Positions 49,190 to 60,659 of a stretch of DNA of 64,000 bases are shown in pieces. How positions within the stretch are numbered: the stretch's first letter is position 1; each line of letters begins with the position of its first letter. The DNA is from Loripinus fragilis (lineage: Eukaryota > Mollusca > Bivalvia > Lucinida > Lucinidae): contig OZ026527.1 in assembly GCA_964019695.1 (NCBI GenBank), positions 73,557,471-73,621,470 on the forward strand, written 5' to 3'. A program made the position numbers and the translations under genes. The notes beneath the pieces are model-generated. The model was not told where the DNA came from and ran no database searches. It saw only the letters and a list, made by a program, of their open reading frames with translations.

Positions 49190-50740
49190 ATGGAGCAGTT
49201 TTGTCACTGCTCTTGCTCTCCCACGCTCTCCCTCTCTCCCACGTTCTCGCTCTCTCCCAAGGTCTCTCTCTCTCTCTCCCACACTCTCGCTCTCTCCCAA
49301 ACTCTCTCTCTCCCACGCTCTCCCTCTCCCACACTCCCTCTCCCACACTCCCTCTCCCACACACTCCCTCTCCCACACACTCTATCTCTCTCCCACACAC
49401 TCTGTCTCTCTCCCACACACTGTCTCTCTCCCACACACTCTGTCTCTCCTACACACACTCTCTCTCTCCCCCACACACTCTCTCTCCCACACTCTGTCTC
49501 TCCAACACACACTCTCTCTCCCACACTCTGTCTCTCCCACACATTCTCTGTCTCTCCCACACACCCTCTCTCTCCCACACACACACTCTCTCTCACACTC
49601 TCTCCCACACTCTCTCACTCCCACTCTCTCTCTCAAAAGCTCTCCCACACTCTCAAAGCTCTCCCACACTCTCTCTCAAAAGCTCTCCTAACTCTCTCTC
49701 TCCCACACTCTCTCCCACTCTCTCCCTCGCTCTCCCACACTCTCTCTCTCCCTCGCTTTCTCTCCCTCGCTCTCCCACTTTCTCTCTCCCTCGCTTTCTC
49801 TCCCTTGCTCTCCCATGCTCTCTTTTCCACGCTCTCCCACACTCTCTCCCGCACACTCTCTCTCCCATCTCTCCAACACTCTCTCTTTCACACACTCTCT
49901 CCCACACACTTTTTCCCACACGCTCTCGCTCTCCCACACTTTCTCGCTCTCCCACACTCTCTCGCTCTCCCACAACCTCACGCTCTCCCACACTCTCTGT
50001 CCCTCGCTCTCCCACACTCTCTCTCCCTCACTCTCCCACACTCTCTCACCCACAACCTCACGCTCTCCCACACTCTCTCTCGCTCACCCACTCTCTCTCC
50101 TTCGCTCTCCCACACTCTCCCTCGCTCTCCCACAACCTCACCAACACTCTCTCCCAACCACGCTCTCCCACACTCTCTCGCTCTGCCACAACCTCACGCT
50201 CTCCCACACTCTCTCTCTCCCTCGCTCTCCCACACTCTCTCTTCCTCGCTCTCCCACACTCACTCACTCCCTCGCTCTCCCACAACCTCACGCACTCCCA
50301 CACTCTTTCTCCCTCGCTCTACCACAGCCTCACACTCTCCCACTCTCTCACGCTCCCACACTCTCTCTCCCTCGTTCCTCACTCTATCCCTCGCTCTCCC
50401 ACACTTCTCTATCCCTCGCTCTCCCACACTCTCTATCCCCCGCTCTCCCACACACTCTCTCCCACACTCTCTCACAACCTCACGCTCTCTCTCCAACACA
50501 CACTCGCTCTCCCACACACTCTCGCTCTCCCACAAACTCACACTCTCCCACACTCACTCTCCCACTCTCCCACACTCTCTCTCTCCCACACACTCTCTTC
50601 CACTCTCTCCCACACTCTCTCCCACACACACGCTCTCTCCCACACACTCTCTCTCCCACTCACTTTCTCTCCAACTCTTCCACACACTCTCTCCCACTCA
50701 CTCTCCCACAACCTCACACTCTCTCCCACACTCTCTCCCT
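49190..50740. repeat. CT-rich minisatellite (mirror of the left end)
   Basis: Blocks CTCTCCCACACTCTCTCTC, CCCACAACCTCACGCTCTC and CTATCCCTCGCTCTCCCAC in the reverse order of 1,260-2,640. Only one copy of the CCATCTCTCC-containing block is present (near 49,865), against two in the left array. Confidence 0.93.
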
Positions 50741-52305
50741 CCCACACTCTCTCTCTCCCTCACACACTCTCTCTCTCTCTCCCTCACACACTCTCTCTCT
50801 CTCTCCCTCACACACTCTCTCTCCCTCACACACTCTCTCTCTCTCTCCCTCACACACTCTCTCTCTCTCTCCCTCACAGACTCTCCCTCTCTCCCTCACA
50901 CACTGTCTCCCTCACACACTCTCCCTCTCTCCCTCACACACTCTCCCTCTCTCTCTCCCTCACACACTCTCTCTCTCTCCCTCACACACTCTCTCTCTCT
51001 CCCTCACACACTCTCTCTCTCTCTCCCTCACACACTCTCTCTCTCTCTCCCTCACACACTCTCTCTCTCTCTCCCTCACACACATCTCTCTCTCTCTCCC
51101 TCACACACTCTCTCTCTCTCCCTCACACACTCTCTCTCTCTCCCTCACACACTCTCTCTCTCTCCCTCACACACTCTCTCTCTCTCCCTCACACACTCTC
51201 TCTCTCTCCCTCACACACTCTCTCTCTCTCTCTCCCTCACACTCTCTCTCTCTCCCTCACACACTCTCTCTCTCTCTCACACACTCTCTCTCTCTCTCTC
51301 CCTCACACACTCTCTCTCTCTCCCTCACACACTCTCTCTCTCTCTCTCCCTCACACTCTCTCTCCCTCACACACTCTCTCTCCCTCACACTCTCTCTCTC
51401 TCTCCCTCACACTCTCTCTCCCTCACACTCTCCCTCACACACTCTCTCTCTCTCTCTCCCTCACACACACTCTCTCTCTCTCCCTCACACACACTCTCTC
51501 TTTCTCTCCCTCACACACTCTCTCTCTCTCTCTCCCTCACACTCTCTCTCTCTCCCTCACACACTCTCTCTCTCTCTCCCTCACACACTCTCTCTCTCTC
51601 TCCCTCACACACTCTCTCTCTCTCTCCCTCACACACTCTCTCTCTCTCTCCCTCACACACTCTCTCTCTCTCTCCCTCACACACTCTCTCTCTCTCCCTC
51701 ACACACTCTCTCTCTCTCCCTCACACACTCTCTCTCTCTCCCTCACACACTCTCTCTCTCTCCCTCACACACTCTCTCTCTCTCTCCCTCACACACTCTC
51801 TCTCCCTCACACTCTCTCTCTCCCTCACACACTCTCTCTCTCTCTCTCTCCCTCACACACTCTCTCTCTCTCCCTCACACTCTCTCTCTCTCCCTCACAC
51901 TCTCTCTCTCTCCCTCACACTCTCTCTCTCTCTCCCTCACACTCTCTCTCTCTCTCTCACACTCTCTCTCTCTCCCTCACACACTCTCTCTCTCCCTCAC
52001 ACACTCTCTCTCTCTCTCTCCCTCACACACTCTCTCTCCCTCACACACTCTCTCTCTCTCTCTCCCTCACACACACTCTCTCTCTCTCTCCCTCACACAC
52101 ACTCTCTCTCTCTCTCCCTCACACACTCTCTCCCACACACTCTCTCTCTCCCACACACTCTCTCTCCCACACACTCTCTCTCTCCCACACACTCTCTCTC
52201 TCCCACACACTCTCTCTCTCCCACACACTCTCTCTCTCCCACACACTCTCTCTCCCCCACACACATTCTCTCCCCCACACACTCTCTCTCCCACACACCC
52301 TCCCC
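50741..52305. repeat. (CT)n-CCCTCACACA minisatellite
   Basis: Around 70 near-identical units of CTCTCTCTCTCCCTCACACA, changing at 52,125 into CCCACACACTCTCTCT. All three forward frames are free of stops over more than 3 kb here because no unit contains TAA, TAG or TGA on that strand. No match in the left array. Confidence 0.95.
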
Positions 52306-53029
52306 ACTTACCCTCCCGCCTCCCTCCCTCCCCACTTACCCTCCCGCCCTCCCCACTTACCCTCCCGCCCTCCCCACTTACCCTCCCGCCTCCCTCCCTC
52401 CCCACTTACCCTCCCCACTTACCCTCCCGCCTCCCTCCCTCCCCACTTACCCTCCCGCCTCCCTCCCCACTTACCCTCCCGCCCTCCCCACTTACCCTCC
52501 CGCCCTCCCCACTTACCCTCCCCACTTACCCTCCCGCCTGCCTCCCTCCCTCCCCACTTACCCTCCCGCCCTCCCCACTTACCCTCGCGCCTCCCTCCCT
52601 CCCCACTTACCCTCGCGCCTCCCTCCCTCCCCACTTACCCTCGCGCCTCCCTCCCCACTTACCCTCCCGCCTCCCTCCCCACTTACCCTCCCGCCTCCCT
52701 CCCTACTTACCCTCCCACCCGCCGCCCTCCCTGCCCACTTACCCTCGCGCCCGCCTCCCTACTTACCCTCCCGCCCTCCCCACTTACCCTCGCGCCCGCC
52801 TCCCACCTTACCCTCCCGCCTTCCTCCCTTCCCACTTACCCTCGCGCCCGCCTCCCTACTTACCCTCCCGCCTCCCTCCCTCCCTTCCCACTTACCCGCC
52901 GGCCCGCCTGCCTCCCTCCTCACTTACCCTCCTGCCCGCCGCCCTCCTTCTCTCCTCACTTACCCTCCCGCCTCCCTCCCCACTTACCCTCCCGTCTGCC
53001 TCCCTCCCCACTTACCCTCCAGCCCACCT
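52306..53029. repeat. C-rich minisatellite, G4-prone on the minus strand
   Basis: Variants of CCCTCCCCACTTACCCTCC and CGCCTCCCTCC, with short units of about 18 and 27 bp. The minus strand is a long series of GGG and GGGG runs one to seven bases apart, matching the usual G-quadruplex pattern many times over. Confidence 0.95.
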
Positions 53030-54200
53030 GAGAGGAGAAAGAGCAGGGAGAGGAGACAGAGAATGGAGAAGAGTAGGAGATAGAAGGAAGAGGAGAGAAT
53101 GGAGAGGAGATAGATCAGGGAGGAGACAGAGAATGGAGAAGATGGAGAGGAAAAATAGAAAATGGCGGAGAGATAGGGGAAGGAAAAGAAGGGAGATACA
53201 GAAGTAAGAGTATCTAGAGAAAGGATGAGAGGATAGCGGATAATGGAGGGGAGAGGAGTAGAAGAGAGACACAGATATTGGAGCAGAGATAAAGGAAGAG
53301 AAGAGAGAATTGAGAGAGGATATAAGAGAGATAATGGATAGGGGAAAGAAGGGATGGGAGAAATGGAGAACTGAGAGAAGGAATAGGAGAGAGAAGGGAG
53401 AAGTGAAATAGGGAGGAGAGAGCAGAAAACTGATAGGAGAGAAAGGACAGAGGGGAGAAGAGATACTAAGAAAGAGGAGAGAAAGGAGAGAGAATGGAGA
53501 AAAGAGAGATAGGAGAGGATAGAGAATGGAGAGGAAAAGACAAAAGACAGTAAAGAGAAGGGATGATAGGAGAGAAAATGGAGAGAAGTTAGAGAGGGGA
53601 GAAAGGGAGAGGAAAGAGGATGAAGATGAGACACAGAAGGGAGTGGAGAGAGAAAGACTGAGTGGATAGAGAATGGAGAGGAGAGTGAATAGAGAAGGGA
53701 AAGGGAGAGGTGAGAGAAGGGAGAAAAGAGAGAGGGGAGAGGAGAAGGGACAAAAGAGAGGAGAAAAAATGAAGATGAGATAAACAGAAGGGAGTGGATA
53801 ACGAAAGAATGAGTGGAGAGAAGAGAAGAAAAGAGAGGTAGAGAATGGAGAAAAGAGAAGGGAGAGGAGTGAGAGAGGAGAAAAATGTAGAGGAGAGACA
53901 GATGGGAGAGAACAGACAGAATGGGAGACAGAGAAAGTTGAAAGGAGAGAAAGGAATGGGGAGGAGAGAGAAGGGAGAAGAAAGTGAGAGAAGGGAGAAA
54001 AGAGAAGGTAGAAGAGAGTAAAGGGAGACTAGACGGAGGGGAGTGGATTGAGAGAGAGAGAAAGGATAAGAGGGGAGAGAAGTGAGAGAAGGGAAAAAGA
54101 GAGAAGGGAAAGGACAGAGAGAGAGAGAATGTAGAAGAGAAAAAGGGGAGAAGAGATAAAATGGAGAAGAGAGAATGGAGAGATGAGAGAGAGACACACA
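53030..54200. repeat. GA-rich degenerate repeat (purine on + strand)
   Basis: GAGAGGAGAAAGAG-type sequence without a fixed unit. The polarity is opposite to that of 49,190-53,029: pyrimidines on the + strand stop and purines start within a few bases of 53,030. The long minus-strand frames here are low-complexity. Confidence 0.9.
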
Positions 54201-54443
54201 GAAAGACAGACAAACACCCAAGAAATGAAGAGATTAATATGGAAGAGGGCAGGGAAACATTGAAACTCTAGCTGTCAATTTATTTTCTTAACTAATTCAT
54301 CTTAGTTACAATAAATGATTTGCTGAGGATATCAAACATATAGTAATATCAAACAAACAGTCTCCCTGATCAAACTCCTCCTCCAGTTACATGTGGATCT
54401 GTGACTATGTTGTTTACACATGCTGTTCCTGTATGAGGCATAT
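54201..54443. other. Intergenic, nothing recognised
   Basis: Unique-looking AT-rich DNA with no supported feature. Confidence 0.5.
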
Positions 54444-54766
54444 CATGGGCGGATCCAGAGGGGAGGACGGGGGATCCGGACCCCCCCCCCCCCCCCCCCC
54501 CCCCCGAAAATCACAAAAATATAGGATTTCTTAGCAAAACTTGTCCCGATCCCCTGAAAAATCACAAAGCTCCCAAGCCAGCATTCTATGTTGGGCCATC
54601 ATCGGCACACCAGTGAAATGCCATTCAAATGGCGTTTCGCTGGTGGGCCGATGATGGCCCGTTTATAGTAGCATTTGCTTCCTCCCTCCCCTCATCAACT
54701 AAAAAAAATGAAAAGAAAAACGTGGTAAAAGTCCCCCTCTGACAAAACTTCCTGGATCCGCGCATG
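54444..54766. mobile_element. GGATCC-ended MITE with hairpin core
   Basis: Ends CATGGGCGGATCCAGA and, on the other strand, CATGCGCGGATCCAGG, about 320 bp apart. Inside are a C25 tract (54,481-54,505) and a 68-bp hairpin (54,593-54,660). No coding region. The CATG at both tips may be a target duplication. Confidence 0.75.
54593..54660. repeat. Near-perfect 68-bp hairpin
   Basis: GGGCCATCATCGGC and GCCGATGATGGCCC are perfect outer arms. Inner arms CCAGTGAAATGCCAT and ATGGCGTTTCGCTGG pair except at two places, both of which become U-G wobbles in a + strand RNA. The loop is 3-4 bases. One internal mismatch. Confidence 0.88.
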
Positions 54767-55565
54767 CATATTTCGGGCTTTTTCTTATTTAAAGATATAT
54801 ACTTAGAGTACTGTCTTTCTCCCAGAGACACTTCTTTCAAGTTAGCACAACATGTTTTAGTAAATAGTTTAACCCTTTTTCAGCTATTCACATTAATTGC
54901 GGTCTGCTCTCTCTTCTGGGTATATACTTTGGTTGCCTTTATTGCAAACAATATACCCAGATCAGACTGCTCTTGGGGCCGTCTGATGATTGCTTTCACA
55001 TTAAAACTAGTTTGAAGTGCATTTGTATATATACAGTAGGCATAAAAAGCAGATGACATTTTCTGGACAAAAAATAACAGCAGGATATTTAAAAGCTTAT
55101 GAAATGTCTTGCATATCAATTACTTTCTTAACTCAATGTGAACTAATGTTCCCTGGACTTCCAATTAACGAGAGTCAATTGTATATAGGTCAGCATATGA
55201 GATGTTTATCCCATAGGAGTGTAAAGTCACTTTTAAAACATAAATATTCTCTCGGAGCTATCTAGTGGGGCTTAGAGGCATATATTTTGGCCTGAGCTTT
55301 CATCTAAGTCTCTCATTTGTGTGTGTCAGTGACAAAGGCTCGAGGAATTCTGTGTGATTTCTCAGACTGTTGAACCTTTGCTGCTCGTATATGAGATAAG
55401 TAATACAATCTCATAAGCTGGATCATGTAATGTAAATTAGGAAATTTTCTTGAGGGGTTTAGTTTCGTGAAAATAATATCCTCGCAAAATGTCAAAATCA
55501 GTCTGTCGTTGACGGATGTAGGTAATTCATGCCCCAGTCGCAAATTTGAAACATGGCAAATATGT
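54767..55565. other. Intergenic, hairpin-family remnant
   Basis: CCCAGATCAGACTGCTCTTG near 54,956 is half of a GATCAGAC hairpin repeat. No gene supported; a minus-strand frame of 76 codons (55,313-55,543) has no known domain. Confidence 0.5.
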
Positions 55566-56700
55566 CTTTTAACGCAATTCTAAGTTCAAGACCTCAAATA
55601 TGAATAACACAAACCAGACACCCCCTACATTTTTCAGATGGAAAACTTGTCTAAGTTCAACACTAGTCAAAAATGAGAAAATATTTATCAAATGTGCACA
55701 AATGAGAGGTGCACATCTTCAATGTGTGACCAATCATTATGCCAAGTTTGAAAATAAAGAAATGAAAACTGTTGGACTTACAGATTACACAAATCGGGCA
55801 TCATCTAAGCATTTTTACGGGGAAAAAAAAATAAGTTCAAGACCCCAAAAATGAAAAAAAAACAAGACCAAACTCTGCTCTGGACCTGCGTCGCCGGTGA
55901 GTATCTTCAATGTGTGAACAATCATTATGCAAAGTTTGAATATAAAGGAATGAAATATGTTTCAATTACAGATTACACACAAATAAACAATGTAAGCACT
56001 CCAAAGGCGGTGTAGACGTAATAATGTCTAAGTTCAACAATCCCAAAAATATTATCAAATGTGCACAAAATATAGGGTGCACATTTGACACAGGGTTCAA
56101 TGTGTGGGCAGTCATAACGTACTAAGTTTGAATATGAAGAAAAGAAAACTGCTGGAGTCACAGACACAACCTAAGCATTTCGGATTGATAAAATATCTAA
56201 TTTCAACAGCCCTAAAAAATAAGAAAATATTGATCAAATGTGCACAAAATAGAAGGTGCACATGTTCAATGTATGAATAAGCATTATGCAATGTTTGATA
56301 TTAAGGAATTAAAACTCATTGAGTTACAGATTACACAAACCAGTCACCCCCTAAGCATTTCTGATGGAAAAAATTTCTAAGTTCAATACCCGTAAAAACA
56401 TGTAAAAATATTTTTCAAATGTGCACAAAATAGGAGGTGCACATCTTCAATGTGTGAAAAATCATTATGTAAAGTTTGAAATTATATTTGAGTTACAGAT
56501 TACACAAACTAGGCACCCCAAAATAGTTGCGGTCAGACGAACGGATGGAGTGGACCCACTACTAGACCTGCTTTCACTAAAGCGCTGCACGTAAAAAATC
56601 ATGAAATGTGTACAAAATAGGAGGTGCACATCTTCAATGTGTAAACAATCATTATGCAAAGTTTGAACATAAACAAGAATTGGGCTGTCAGCAAGGCTTT
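55566..56700. repeat. Tandem array, unit about 180 bp (block 1)
   Basis: Six diverged units marked by GGTGCACATCTTCAATGTGT and TCATTATGCAAAGTTTGAA at about 55,710, 55,891, 56,088, 56,258, 56,436 and 56,621. Between them come CAGATTACACAAACCAG and AAATGTGCACAAAAT. Near 56,560-56,590 is ACTAGACCTGCTTTCACTAAAGCGCTGCACG, a hairpin that recurs at the ends of the other blocks (listed as separate parts: CTGCTTTCACT, AAAGCGCTGCA). Confidence 0.88.
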
Positions 56701-56959
56701 CAGTATACCCCCCCCCCCTACAATATTATGTTTCTCATTAAGTTCAGTATACCCCCCGCAATGTTATGTTCCTCATTAAGTTCTCTCAAAGCCTTAATTG
56801 ACCAAAATAAAACTTACCCAAATAAGATTTTCTACAGTTAAAAATAAGCAATGAACCTGTCCTCTAAACAAAAATGATACAAATGAAACCAGGTATTCAG
56901 CGCAATAATCCAAAATTGGCTAAGTTTAAAATGCTATAAAATTGTAAAAAAAAAGAAAT

Positions 56960-57620
56960 TAGCACCAAACTACATCATCCACATCTTCAATATCTCTGTA
57001 ACATGTTCACAAAGTATTGAAAGGTTAAGCTTTAAGCTCTAACAAAAGATGAGTTAATTTCACAAAGTATGCACTGTTAACCATCATTTTATACATGTAG
57101 ATGTAATGGTCCAAAAATGTCTAAGTTAAAAATCTTGTAGATTTATATATACGAAAAACATTTCATCAATTAACATCTTCAGCCTGCAAAGTATTAAAAT
57201 GATACACAAAAGGTGATTTCACAAAGTATGCACTATTAACAATCATGCAATATGTGCAGTCGTCGAGTATTGGCGAAGTTAAAAATCCTGTAAATTTATC
57301 AAAAATTAGTTTTTCATCATCAAACTTCCACATGCAAATCTTCAATAATGCAAAGTATTAAAAGGATACACTGAAAGCTCTAGGAATTGTTGATTTCACA
57401 ATAGTAGGCACTATCAGCCATAATTCAATATGAGTTGTGGTCGAGAATTGGCTAAGTTAAAAATGTTGTAAATTTATAAAAAAAAATATTTTTTCATCAT
57501 TAAACTTCCACATTGCAAATCTTCAATATGTCTGTAGCATACCTGCAAAGTATTAAAATGATACACTAAAAGCTCTAGGAGCAGTTGATTTCACAAAGTA
57601 TGCACTATTAGACATTTTGC
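56960..57620. repeat. Tandem array of a second unit, about 165-190 bp
   Basis: Four units marked by TTTCACAAAGTATGCACT(A/G)TTA at about 57,060, 57,226, 57,399 (diverged) and 57,593. Each has GCTAAGTTAAAAAT and CATCTTCAATATG-like blocks. Possibly a distant relative of the 180-bp unit, since both carry CATCTTCAAT. Confidence 0.8.
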
Positions 57621-57884
57621 AAACACCATACAGTTAGAACTATACAGTAAGAACTTCAAAGTGGAATAACTCTTTTAATACTACTACTTCAGCCCCTTTT
57701 TTTCCTACCAAACATGCTTTGTTTTTGGTTAAGGTCTGGTTCTAATTTGATAAGAATCGGACAAAAGCTACAGAAGTTATTCAACAAAAACCTTTAAATG
57801 TTGATGGAAAGACGGAATCACGGAAGGATGGACAGGCTGAGAACAGTATACCTGCCTAAACTACGTTTGTGGGGGGTATAAAGA

Positions 57885-58735
57885 ATGAAAACTGCTACAG
57901 ATTACACAAACCATATGACTCCTACCCATTTCAGATGGAAAAAATGTCTAAGTTCAACAACCATCCAAAATGAAAAAAATATTTATCAAATGTGCACAAA
58001 ATGAAAGGTGCCCATCTTCAATGAATGAACAATCATTATGCAAAGTTTGAAAACAAAGAAATGGAAGCTGTTGGGAGTTACAGATTACACAAACCAGACA
58101 CCATCTAAACATTTTACGGGGAAAATGCTAGTTCAAGACCCCAAAAATGAAAAAAAATCATGAAATGTGTACAAAATAGAAGGTGCACATCTTCAATGTG
58201 TGAACACTCATTATGCAACGCTTGAACATAAAAACGAAAACTGTAGGAGTTACAGGTTAAACAAACCAGACCCCCACCCCCCTATGCATTTCGGTTGGAA
58301 AAAATTTCGGATGGAAAAAATGTCTAAGTTCAACACCAGTCAAAAATGAGAAAATATTTATCAAATGTGCACAAAATGAAAATGTGCACAAAATGAGAGG
58401 TGCACATCTTCAATGTGTAAACAATCTTTATGCAAAGTTTGAAAATAAAGTTTGAGTTACAGATTACACAAACCAGACACCATCTAAGCATTTGTGGACG
58501 TAAAAATGTCTTAGTTCAACACCCCTAAAAATTGAGAAAATATTCATGAAATGTGCACAAAGTAAAAGGTGCACATCTTCAATATGTGAACCATCATTAT
58601 GCAATGTTTGAATAAACTTTTAGAATTGCAGATTACACAAACTAGTCACCCCAAAAGTGTTTTAGACGGACAGACAGACAGAGTAGTCCCAATACTAGAC
58701 CGGATTTCGCTAAAGCAAGGCAGGTAAAAAAGATG
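57885..58735. repeat. Tandem array, unit about 180 bp (block 2)
   Basis: Units at about 58,006, 58,179, 58,399 and 58,569 with the same marks as block 1, closing with CCGGATTTCGCTAAAGCAAGGC near 58,703-58,722. Confidence 0.88.
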
Positions 58736-59279
58736 ACTTATATAGTCTGTGACCTTGACCTTAAGGTCACATCCAGAGGATGGGATTGTGTTGATTAACA
58801 CTTAAGACCTTATTATCTGCCACCATTGAAACCATCAAAGGGTCTTCATTATAAGTTTCTAACACAAGTTTATTGTAAAAACTTTGACCATGTGGACTGA
58901 AGGACAATTAAACAAAATGACAGAAATGTGAAGACTATAAACCTCAACATACTCCATTTGCCAGGGTATTAACAGAGAACAGATTTGCATATGGAATCCT
59001 AGCATCCTATTCAGCCTCCTTACCATTCACTGACACTCATGGTTGCTCAAATGTGCTTTTGGATATTGTTGTCTGCTTTTTACATCTGCAGTATAAATTC
59101 AAATGCACTTTTCAGACAGCATTCGTGTTTCAGCTATTACTTCCATATGCTTTTAGCAGTTTACAAAGGCCAAATTTAAATCAGTCTCCACATTCGTAAC
59201 TAGATCATACGTAACATCATCCATTAAACATATTTAGCAAGTTTATGAAAAATTCAAAGAAAAGTTGACTACTAAACAC
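58736..59279. other. Intergenic, nothing recognised
   Basis: TGTGACCTTGACCTTAAGGTCA near 58,751 is a short palindrome-like stretch. No gene. Confidence 0.5.
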
Positions 59280-59535
59280 GATATGTATGTTGCTCAATGT
59301 GAAATGGATAATGAATGAACCCTTAACAAAAGTTGTCTGCTTTTCTCGAAGAAGCCTCTGTGGCAAACAGTGTGCACCCAGATCAGACTGCTCCTATAGG
59401 AGCAGTCTGTTCTGGGTCCAGGCTGTTTGCTTCTATACTTAATTCATCAGTAATGATAGGCAGTTATTTGCAGCAGACGACTTCAGCAGACTACATTTTC
59501 AGATGCATTTTTTACTTGGCGCTTTAAGGGTTAAT
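59280..59535. repeat. GATCAGACTGC hairpin repeat, best copy
   Basis: ACCCAGATCAGACTGCTCC and GGAGCAGTCTGTTCTGGGT face each other around TATA (about 59,368-59,413), with one mismatch in about 20 pairs. The flanks GTTGTCTGCTTTT and GACTACATTTTCAGATGC are shared with the related copies nearby. Confidence 0.85.
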
Positions 59536-59639
59536 AAGTCTTGGACTCTCATTTATCCTAAATCCACAGCAGCAGATTAATCACATTGGGTTTTTAGACA
59601 TTTGAATTTTAAAAAAAAGTTGGTAAGATTAAAGAATTT

Positions 59640-59765
59640 ATTAACCCATATGAGCCTAGGGGCCTTTTTGTGGGACATCGGCAAACAGTGCAAAACCAGA
59701 TCAGATGCCGCAAGATGCGGCGTCTGATCAGGTTCTCCACTTTTTGCTTACCGAAGTTTCTTTTA
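59640..59765. repeat. GATCAGATGCCGC hairpin repeat
   Basis: CCAGATCAGATGCCGCA and TGCGGCGTCTGATCAGG around AGA (about 59,686-59,733). Same outer core, different inner stem from the copy at 59,368. Confidence 0.85.
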
Positions 59766-60009
59766 GAATTTGAATAAAAAATGAAAAATATCACCAAACA
59801 ACCCTAAAATTGGAAATAGACTGGTGCAATTGACAAGGATGGGAAAATACAATTGACATAAATGAGTTAACTCAAAATGACTATTTTGTATTTCACTCAA
59901 AAGAACCATTTTAGGGAGAAAGAACTCATTTAAATAACTCTTTTGCCTACTGGGTATTTTTTCATGTGTTTTTGTCGTCTGCTGTTATTTTTCAAAATCT
60001 ACTTTTTTG

Positions 60010-60165
60010 AAAAATTCTTTCACAGGGGTACTATCAGAGTGTCAAACAATTTGGATTCAGATCAGGCCTGACATTATGTCTGGTCTGATCTGGGTCCAAA
60101 CTGTTTGCAAAAGTTATCAGCAGACGACACCTCACTGGCCACAACTGAGTAGGCATGGAGTTAAG
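60010..60165. repeat. GATCAG hairpin repeat
   Basis: TTTGGATTCAGATCAGGCC and GGTCTGATCTGGGTCCAAA around a short loop (about 60,048-60,100). Flanked by CTATCAGAGTGTCAAAC and TTGCAAAAGTTATCAGCAG. Confidence 0.85.
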
Positions 60166-60429
60166 TAATAATTTGATACGACAGAATGCAGAAGTAGATC
60201 TTCTGATCAGAATAATACAATATACCAGGTATGCAAAATTCACTTCCACTGAAGCAGGTCATTTGAGTTATCAGGGTGTGACTTAACTGTACAAAGGTTG
60301 ACAAGTATGACCATATCAATATACACAAGGATGCAAAAACTACAACAACAAAACAACAAAAATATGTTTGTCCTCTACCTCTTAAGATATACAGCCTCGA
60401 CCTGCAAAAACCTGTCTTCAGTGTTTGCC

Positions 60430-60490
60430 AGTAACAAAGAAGCTGATCAGACTGTGCATCGACACAGCCTGATCAGCACCTATGTTATTC
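60430..60490. repeat. GATCAGACTGTG hairpin repeat
   Basis: GCTGATCAGACTGTG and CACAGCCTGATCAGC around CATCGA (60,442-60,478). Confidence 0.8.
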
Positions 60491-60659
60491 ATTTATTGGA
60501 ATGTGTCATATCTAAACGCAATTTTTTTTCAATTTTTTAGCTAGGCTCTATAGCTGAGAAGAGGTTTGAGTCTGACACTTTGTTGAGAACCCAGAAAGAC
60601 GGTTTTGTTGCGTTGAGGCCAATATATCAATTCTCAATGAACAGCAAATTAACTCTTTG

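Larger units (their letters stand above)
38386..50740 (-). repeat. Right arm of giant palindrome (without the insertions)
   Basis: Reverse complement of the left arm. It has none of the six left-arm insertions and shows one intact target for each that I could delimit. It keeps about 195 bp at 43,606-43,795 that the left arm has lost. A 20-bp tandem duplication (ACCCAGGCGTACAGAAATAC) is private to it at 41,278-41,312. It ends in CT-rich minisatellite. Confidence 0.9.

Noticed and set aside
50741..52305. Regularly spaced repeats that could recall a CRISPR array
   Set aside because: No unique spacers; units are directly adjacent simple repeats in a eukaryotic genome.
49174..53207. Three overlapping forward open frames of more than 1,100 codons (Ser/Leu/Thr/His/Pro-rich)
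   Set aside because: All three frames are open at once because CT-rich units contain no stop codons. Composition is that of the repeat, there is no domain, and the arrays differ in length between arms.
52984..54213. 409-codon minus-strand open frame rich in Ser, Leu and Phe
   Set aside because: Lies in degenerate GA-rich repeat; its signal-peptide-like look comes from CTC/TTC/TCT codons.
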